Origin: Amaranthus tricolor
Taxonomy: Eukaryota > Streptophyta > Magnoliopsida > Caryophyllales > Amaranthaceae
Assembly: GCF_026212465.1 (NCBI RefSeq)
Contig: NC_080058.1
Coordinates: forward strand, 10,209,863 to 10,273,862
DNA: 64,000 nucleotides
Reading direction: 5' to 3'
The notes beneath the pieces were generated by a model. The model did no database searches. It saw only the letters and a program-made list of their open reading frames with translations, and was not told the DNA's origin. The position numbers and the translations under genes were made by a program. Of this stretch, positions 58,125 through 64,000 are shown one piece after another; the first letter of the stretch is position 1, and the number at the start of each line of letters is the position of its first letter.

Positions 58125-61100
58125 GTTCGTCTTCTTTTCTGCTTTTCAATTTCGTTGTATTTTTCTTAGCTTTGATCTGTTATGATGATCCTCAGATCTG
58201 TTTGATTATGATGCAATTTCGTTTGAATTATGTTTCGTTTGAATTTATTGTGGTTAGTGATCGTTTTTTTCATTTCTTTTAGCTTAATGATTGCATTTGA
58301 AGAACTGTGCTAGATGAAATGAAATTTTTGGTTCTGAATTTGTTTAGTAAATTAGATTAAGCTAAACTACGTAGATGATCGAGAGCAGAAGTGAATTGAA
58401 ATTGTGCTCTTACCTATTTAATAGTGAATTTGCTTTAATAGTGAAATATATTGAATTTTGTAAATGATCAGAGAAGGATTCTTCTAAGATTTCATTTATT
58501 TGTGATTTTTTTGGGCGGAAGTGTGATTAATTAATTGACAGCTATTTTGGTAGACCGTGTTATTATCATAAATTCATAATCAATAAATGTAATTTGTAAA
58601 TAACAAAAAAAAGATAAGTTAATATCTTAAAAGCCCCATCCTATTATATTCTTATTTTAAAAGCCCCGTCCTATTATATTCTTCCACGTAAGGGTGATTT
58701 GTCAATATTATAAATAAACTTATTTATATTTACTTAGATTATCTCTGTTATCATTCATGCAGTTAGTTTTGAGTTTTGCTGTATTTTAGCTGTAAGATTG
58801 CTGAGGTATGTAATTCAGCGGCATTGGCTAGTTGATAACTTCGGATGTTGAGGAAATGTGACAAACATTATAGGATACAGGTTTGCATGTGAAATTGTGA
58901 ATGTTTGAGCTGGTATATGAGGAATGATTAGGAGATGGGAAGGGAACATTACCTTTTAAGAAGTATGACGAAATTGATTGCGAATCACTATAAGAGTGTT
59001 GTGGAATCATCGCCTTAGCTATATTATTTTGATATTTTCAATTTCATACCATATACATGAAGATTTGATGAGGATGGAATTGATACGATCCTTTTCAGAT
59101 CGTAATTCTTCCGTTACTGCAATACGGCACTTTTTAAGAGGGAGCAAAGACTTGCCGAACAAGGTTACCCTTGCAGTTGCATAGAGGACATGTTTTCATG
59201 AGAAAATTAGGTCGTATTAAATACATGGAAGCGTAACGTACCATGAAACGTGATTGATGTAACTAGTTGCAAGTTCACTTTCCTATTTTACATTGTTTCG
59301 CTATCGGTATTTTCCTATACTAGCTTATGAAATTTGAGACCAGAAATATGTTCTAGGCTGCTAAGATATTCTTGTTTTTCCAACTTTGATGTTGAACCTT
59401 GATTTTGCTCATTGACATACAAAACAACTCATATTATTTTTAGATAAATATAATGGTTTTGAGGATGATCATCGAAGTTGTATTTTTGTGTTGAAATTGT
59501 AGAAATAAAAACAAGATTTGGATGCGACGACTAAGTCTTAAACGGTGTTAGAACTTGGTTAGAATCAGTCATTTAGGGTTTGTGAGGAAATGATTGCCTT
59601 ATTTGTGTAATTTGATATTTGATATTTTTAAATTATACCATTTTCATATCTTGCAATGAGAATTTTCATTGGTGGTTTGGGTGGTATAGATGATTCCCGT
59701 GTCTCCGGCGTACTGAGCCCTATATTTTTCCATTTTCAATTTTGAGCAACAATGTAATTTTCGAGTGTTATTTTTGATGAGGTGTCCATGGATGGGTCCA
59801 TGACATGCTCAATGTTCTTTTGATGTAATTATGATGTCGTATTATGTTAGCGTACCGTGATTATGTTGTTAATTTTTCCAATTTTGCGTAGTTTGCTCTC
59901 AGATTTTTCCTTTTACAAGCTTATGAGTGCAAGGCCATAATTATTGTCCAGTTTTGTTGTGGAATGCTCAATTTTGAATTTATTGTTGAAATTTTTATTA
60001 TTCATCGAAAATTAATCATTAATAAGATTAAATTATGGACTAAATTAAAACGACTTATTAAATCATTTGCACTTCTTATTTATGTAAAGTTGCACATGAC
60101 ACTATCTAACAAGTGTCGATCTGAAACAACCTCTTTGTTAGTTTTATCATTAATACGGGTAAGATTGCGTACATCTGTTCTTCTTAGATTCCATCCTAGG
60201 TGGGAGCTACTTAATGGCGTTGAGGTTATGGAATGTTGTATCAAAAAAAATTGACTTTCTACTAATGTATTAGGTATTATATAGAGATTTTACCATTAGA
60301 ATTGTCTACGATTCTATTTGGGATTTGAGTCAAGTGGTTCATAATACTTTTGGAGTTAATTCGTTTTAATGCTCAATTTAGCACTACTATGCCAACTTTG
60401 GTTGTCTCGGTTTGACCTATATGTTTAGTTTCAAATGTTCTGTTTTATGGAGCAATGAGTATTTCATATTACGCCAGTGCTACTTGTCCAAAGTTAGTAT
60501 TATTTGCATTCTCTCATATGCTTATGAGTTATGATTAAGGAGAAATAACATTCCATTTCATTACTCAAATGTCGTTAAGCAGCTCCAATTCTCATCTAAA
60601 TGAGATTTGGGGAGTTGGATGTACATTGTCTTACTCTTGTTATAATAATGAAGAGATTGTTTTCGATTGAATTTTGGTACCAAACATCATGTGCAACTGC
60701 ATGAATAACAAGTGCACATGATTTTATAAGCATTTTTTAATGTAGTCCACCATGATAAAAAACCAAAGAATTATAATTGCTTGGCGTCATTGAAATAAAA
60801 GACTTATAGTGATACAGATAAAAAACATCATTGTGAAAAATTAATACTATCCTTCGTTTTTTAAATAACTATACTTCCCCCAAAAAGCTGTCACATAAAG
60901 GAGAGAAGTTTAGCTATTAAAAAAATAGAGGTAGGATTACATGGGACTTGGGGACATTGTTAACGTTTCTTCCCTAGTCGTCAAATTATTTCCGGTAATT
61001 GCATAATGAGTTATCTAATATTCTAATCCTATTACTATCTAAGGAAAGGCTTCCTGACATTTTGATGTAGTCTTTGAATATTAGTTCCAAGTAGGTCCGT

Positions 61101-61508
61101 ACATATTTTGTATTATAGAGTTTGGAGATTCAAGGGAATGATAATTTTTCATGTAATTTTCAATAATATATTTTAAAAGCTCGTTCCATTTTCGACCAAA
61201 GCTATCCTCACAAGCAACAAGCAAGCCTTTGCTATACTCAACTTCTCTCTAGTTATATTTTACTAGCTTCCAAAAACAGTTGGTTCATTGATGCATTGTA
61301 AGGTGCTTTCCCATGTTTGTTCTATCAAAAATTGAAATAGAAAGATATATCTTAGGTTGGCTTAGATTGTATACTGGATTCATTCGATATTTCTTGAAGA
61401 TTATAATGGGCTGGTTGAAGCATGTATTGCGTTTTATTTCTTAAAATTCCCATAAAAAGGTTTTTTCTATTGTTATTTTTCTTATTGGGCCTTTATCTTT
61501 GCCTTCAG
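58125..61508 (+). other. Leader intron of the DGK gene
   Basis: Long intron with no supported gene. It contains a tandem duplication of about 30 bp (CCTATTATATTCTT units at 58625-58684) and, at 60115-60250, a fragment with the phrases GGTAAGATTGCGTACATCTG and CTAGGTGGGAGC. Those are known to me from the 3' ends of plant RTE LINEs and their dependent SINEs. Confidence 0.5.
60115..60250 (+). mobile_element. RTE LINE / SINE 3'-tail fragment
   Basis: Shares with the common plant RTE/SINE 3' end the ordered phrases TGAAACAACCTCTTTG, GGTAAGATTGCGTACATC, ATTCCATCCTAGGTGGGAGC and ATGGAATGTTGTA. No coding region or tRNA-like head is attached, so it is a truncated tail. The assignment rests on recall of that consensus. 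Confidence 0.55.
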
Positions 61509-61587
61509 GTTTTGACAGTCATCTGTTATAGGAGATTTTCTTTTACACTCTTTCCAAGAAAAGTTGATGGTTTAAGCTTGATGCACA

Positions 61588-63800
61588 ATGTTTGACTTCC
61601 ATTTTTCCATCTCAAGGTTATTGGCTGTCTCAGACTCTCTTGGTCCTGCTGTGTTGGGATGGATGGTCACTGGATCATTTGGACTCTTTGCTATTGTATT
61701 TGCATTCCTTAAATGGCAGAGGAGAACATCTCTAAATTGGGTTAAAGCTGCTGCTAGAGCTAAGAAAAAAGTGCGGAGAAAGCTAAATGTTCCATTATCA
61801 CATCATACTTGGGCTGAAGATTATGATTGTGGTGAACAGCCATCCACATGCTGTGTTTGTCTTACATCTCTGTCATTCTCGCAAAATTTGGGCACAAAGA
61901 CTGTGTTCCATACTCCTGTTCATCGCTGTGCTGTTTGTGGTGTAGCAGCTCATTTTTATTGCTCTCAGTATGCAGCAAAGGATTGTAAATGTTTTGCACA
62001 AGCTGGTCATAGCCATGTCCAACACCATTGGTCTGAAAGGTGGTTCAATATGGATGATAATCCTGAGACTTCTGCATTTTGTTTTTACTGTGATGAGCCC
62101 TGTGGTGTTCCTTTGCTTGATGCTTCTCCTACATGGCACTGCATGTGGTGCCAGCGCCTTATACATGTATCTTGTCATGCCAGAATGTCCAAAGAATCTG
62201 GAGATATTTGTGATTTGGGTCCTCACAGAGACATTATTCTTTCTCCTTTGTGCGTAAAAGAAACCGATATAAAATCTTTGAAAAGTTTGAGCTCGATTAG
62301 AGAAGAATTGATAGCATCTAGTGTCCGTGGAGAAATTCGACGAAGGCGTCATCGGAACAAGAACGGACCAAGCTGTTATGTTGGTGGCAAGATTGAGGAT
62401 GTGCCTGCTTCTGATTCGGCACTTGGCTATGTGCTCAATGGTTTATCTTGTTTGAAGAAATGCTACAGTGAGAAAAACCTGGACTTTTTGTCTAGAAATA
62501 TCAGAGTGCAAGGTTCTAAAGCAACCAGTGTTGGATTGATCAAGAAGAAGGCCGGAACAATGACTTATGGCCAGACCAAGAAGTACAAGTTAGTGGACTT
62601 GCCAAAAGATGCTAGACCTATTCTAGTTTTTATCAATAGTAGAAGTGGTGCACAGAATGGGCTATCTCTTAGGAGGAGACTAAACATGCTGTTAAATCCT
62701 GCTCAGGTAATTTTATTATATCAACTAAATATTTAAGCATGTGGTATTATTGTCACTTGCATAAGAAACAAATATGCTTGAAGGATTGTTATCATTTTAT
62801 TTCTGTTCTGATTTGATTGACTAGCAACAAAATTGAGGAAATGGAAAGGTAGATGAGCGTAAGTTTATGCGGTGTTGATGATAGTCTTTGTTGGATGGAT
62901 CGAAATTCCATTGGTTCTCTTTAGTTCTATCTTGAAATATTTAGTAGGAGTTTTTAGTAATTTATGAGAGTGACCCATTACTTTGCGGTTTATTTTTCAA
63001 CTTGTCCGTTGTGGATTTTGACTGATATTACTATCAATTTTTCTATTGCATATCATGCTCTCGTCCTCTGAAGTCCTTCATTTATAGCACTAGTTTCAAT
63101 TGTATTATTGTATTGTCAATGACTAACTTTTAATAGAAGAGGTGTCTTGCATCTTTTAGGATGCTATGTCATTTGTGCCCAATCTTGGTTGAAACTGTGT
63201 CTTGAAATCATAGACCACTTTATATTGGTTTAGTATGGAGCTTCAGTTGATACATCTTTCTATTGCAGGTTTTTGAATTGAATTCATCCCAGGGTCCCGA
63301 GGCTAGTTTGAAGTTGTTTTGCAATGTCCCAAATTTTAGTGTATTAGTATGTGGAGGTGATGGTACTGTCGCATGGGTTCTTGATGCTATTGAGAAGTTT
63401 AACTTTGAGTCTCCTCCACCTGTTTCTATTCTTCCATTGGGCACTGGAAACGATCTCTCAAGGGTTCTACAATGGGGAGGGGGATTCTCAAGAATCGAGG
63501 GACCAGGGTTAAGAAATATTTTACATGAAGTTAATCATGCAGCCGTTACAATGTTGGACCGCTGGAAAGTTGATATTAAAAAAGAAAACTCCGTTGGGGA
63601 ACTGAATAGGACACGCTCTAAATTTATGATGAATTACCTTGGTATGGAAAGTAAAGTGGTCATTCCTTTCTTTTAAAAAACTTGCTGCATTCAATTCTAA
63701 ATGTATTGTTTGTAACTTCACAGGTATTGGATGTGATGCAAAGGTTGCATATGAGTTTCATATGAATCGGGAGGAAAATCCTGAAAAATACTATAGTCAG
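61588..63800 (+). CDS. DGK: Diacylglycerol kinase, DGK1/2-like (3' end outside window)
   Basis: Three coding exons are visible: 61588-62706, 63269-63641 and 63724-63800, with GT-AG introns and consistent phases; a donor at 63800/63801 leads beyond the window. The protein starts with a membrane segment (residues about 22-42, [20 protein letters not shown]) and a basic stretch. Two cysteine-rich C1 domains follow (HHTWAEDY...CCVC...HRCAVC...HFYC, then FCFYCDEPC...[14 protein letters not shown]). The linker leads into the catalytic domain ([17 protein letters not shown]), whose ATP-binding GGDGT is at residues 402-406, followed by [13 protein letters not shown]. The plant DGK with N-terminal anchor and tandem C1 domains is the cluster I type, which phosphorylates diacylglycerol to phosphatidic acid at membranes. 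The start at 61588 is the first in-frame ATG after a stop at 61579-61581; two short upstream frames (61567-61575 and 61581-61595) precede or overlap it and may lower translation. Intact as far as seen. Confidence 0.92.
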
Positions 63801-64000
63801 GTAGTCAGTTCCCTAGTTTCTGAAAGCTTTGAATTTTGGTCTTTTGTTTAAGCACTTGGTGTCTGGTGCCCTCATTGGGTGTTATCTGCCACATACTCCA
63901 AAAAGATTTTCGTTTCCCTTGGCATCAAGTATTTATCTAGTTATTGAAAGAATTGGAGGATGCATTGATTTATTGTAATTCTCTGTTTTAAACCTTTTCT

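Noticed and set aside
58978..59184. 68-codon frame in the DGK leader intron
   Set aside because: No recognisable domain or splice signals; I could not support it as an exon.
59964..60254. 96-codon frame in the DGK leader intron
   Set aside because: Most of it is the RTE/SINE 3'-tail fragment read as protein.
61873..62352. 159-codon minus-strand frame
   Set aside because: Shadow of the DGK C1-domain exon.

Overview
This is nuclear DNA of a flowering plant, almost certainly a eudicot. It is AT-rich, has plant introns with GT-AG borders, and carries plant-type Copia, RTE LINE, hAT, CACTA, MULE, TRIM and MITE elements around four recognisable plant genes. I suspect Caryophyllales from the general look of the repeats, but that is a weak inference; no organelle or bacterial sequence is seen.

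Layout. 1-3449: repeats, including two MULE-type foldback elements with 9-bp target-site duplications (TSDs; the second carries a tRNA-Ile-like sequence in each arm) and a Stowaway MITE. 3450-3892: a small two-exon membrane-protein gene (+). 4200-5300: Copia debris. 6524-9269: a two-exon GT8 glucuronosyltransferase of the GUX/PGSIP family (+) with a TRIM in its intron. 9270-15997: AT-rich DNA with a 938-bp MULE derivative and Copia debris. 15998-20660: a 5'-truncated RTE LINE split cleanly by a 2.5-kb hAT element. 21658-36050: an MRS2/CorA magnesium transporter (-) of six coding exons plus a probable 5'UTR exon. Its introns are swollen by two TRIMs, a palindromic Copia arrangement, a solo-LTR-like block and an unclassified LTR element that itself contains a Tourist MITE. 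37529-41368: a non-autonomous CACTA element with a 25-unit array of 34-bp repeats. 41538-45127: a second, longer hAT copy. 47200-53610: a solo LTR, then a nearly complete but broken Copia element (-). 56144-56466: a Stowaway MITE. 57800 to the window end: the 5' part of a diacylglycerol kinase gene (+) with a long leader intron.

The four genes do not form a pathway; they are ordinary scattered plant genes (secondary wall or xylan modification, magnesium transport, lipid signalling, one unknown). Most of the remaining sequence is transposable-element derived. Several insertions can be dated relative to each other by nesting, and many have visible TSDs. The most unusual structures are the foldback element with paired tRNA-like arms, the head-to-head Copia arrangement in the MRS2 intron, the CACTA palindrome array and the unclassified LTR element.
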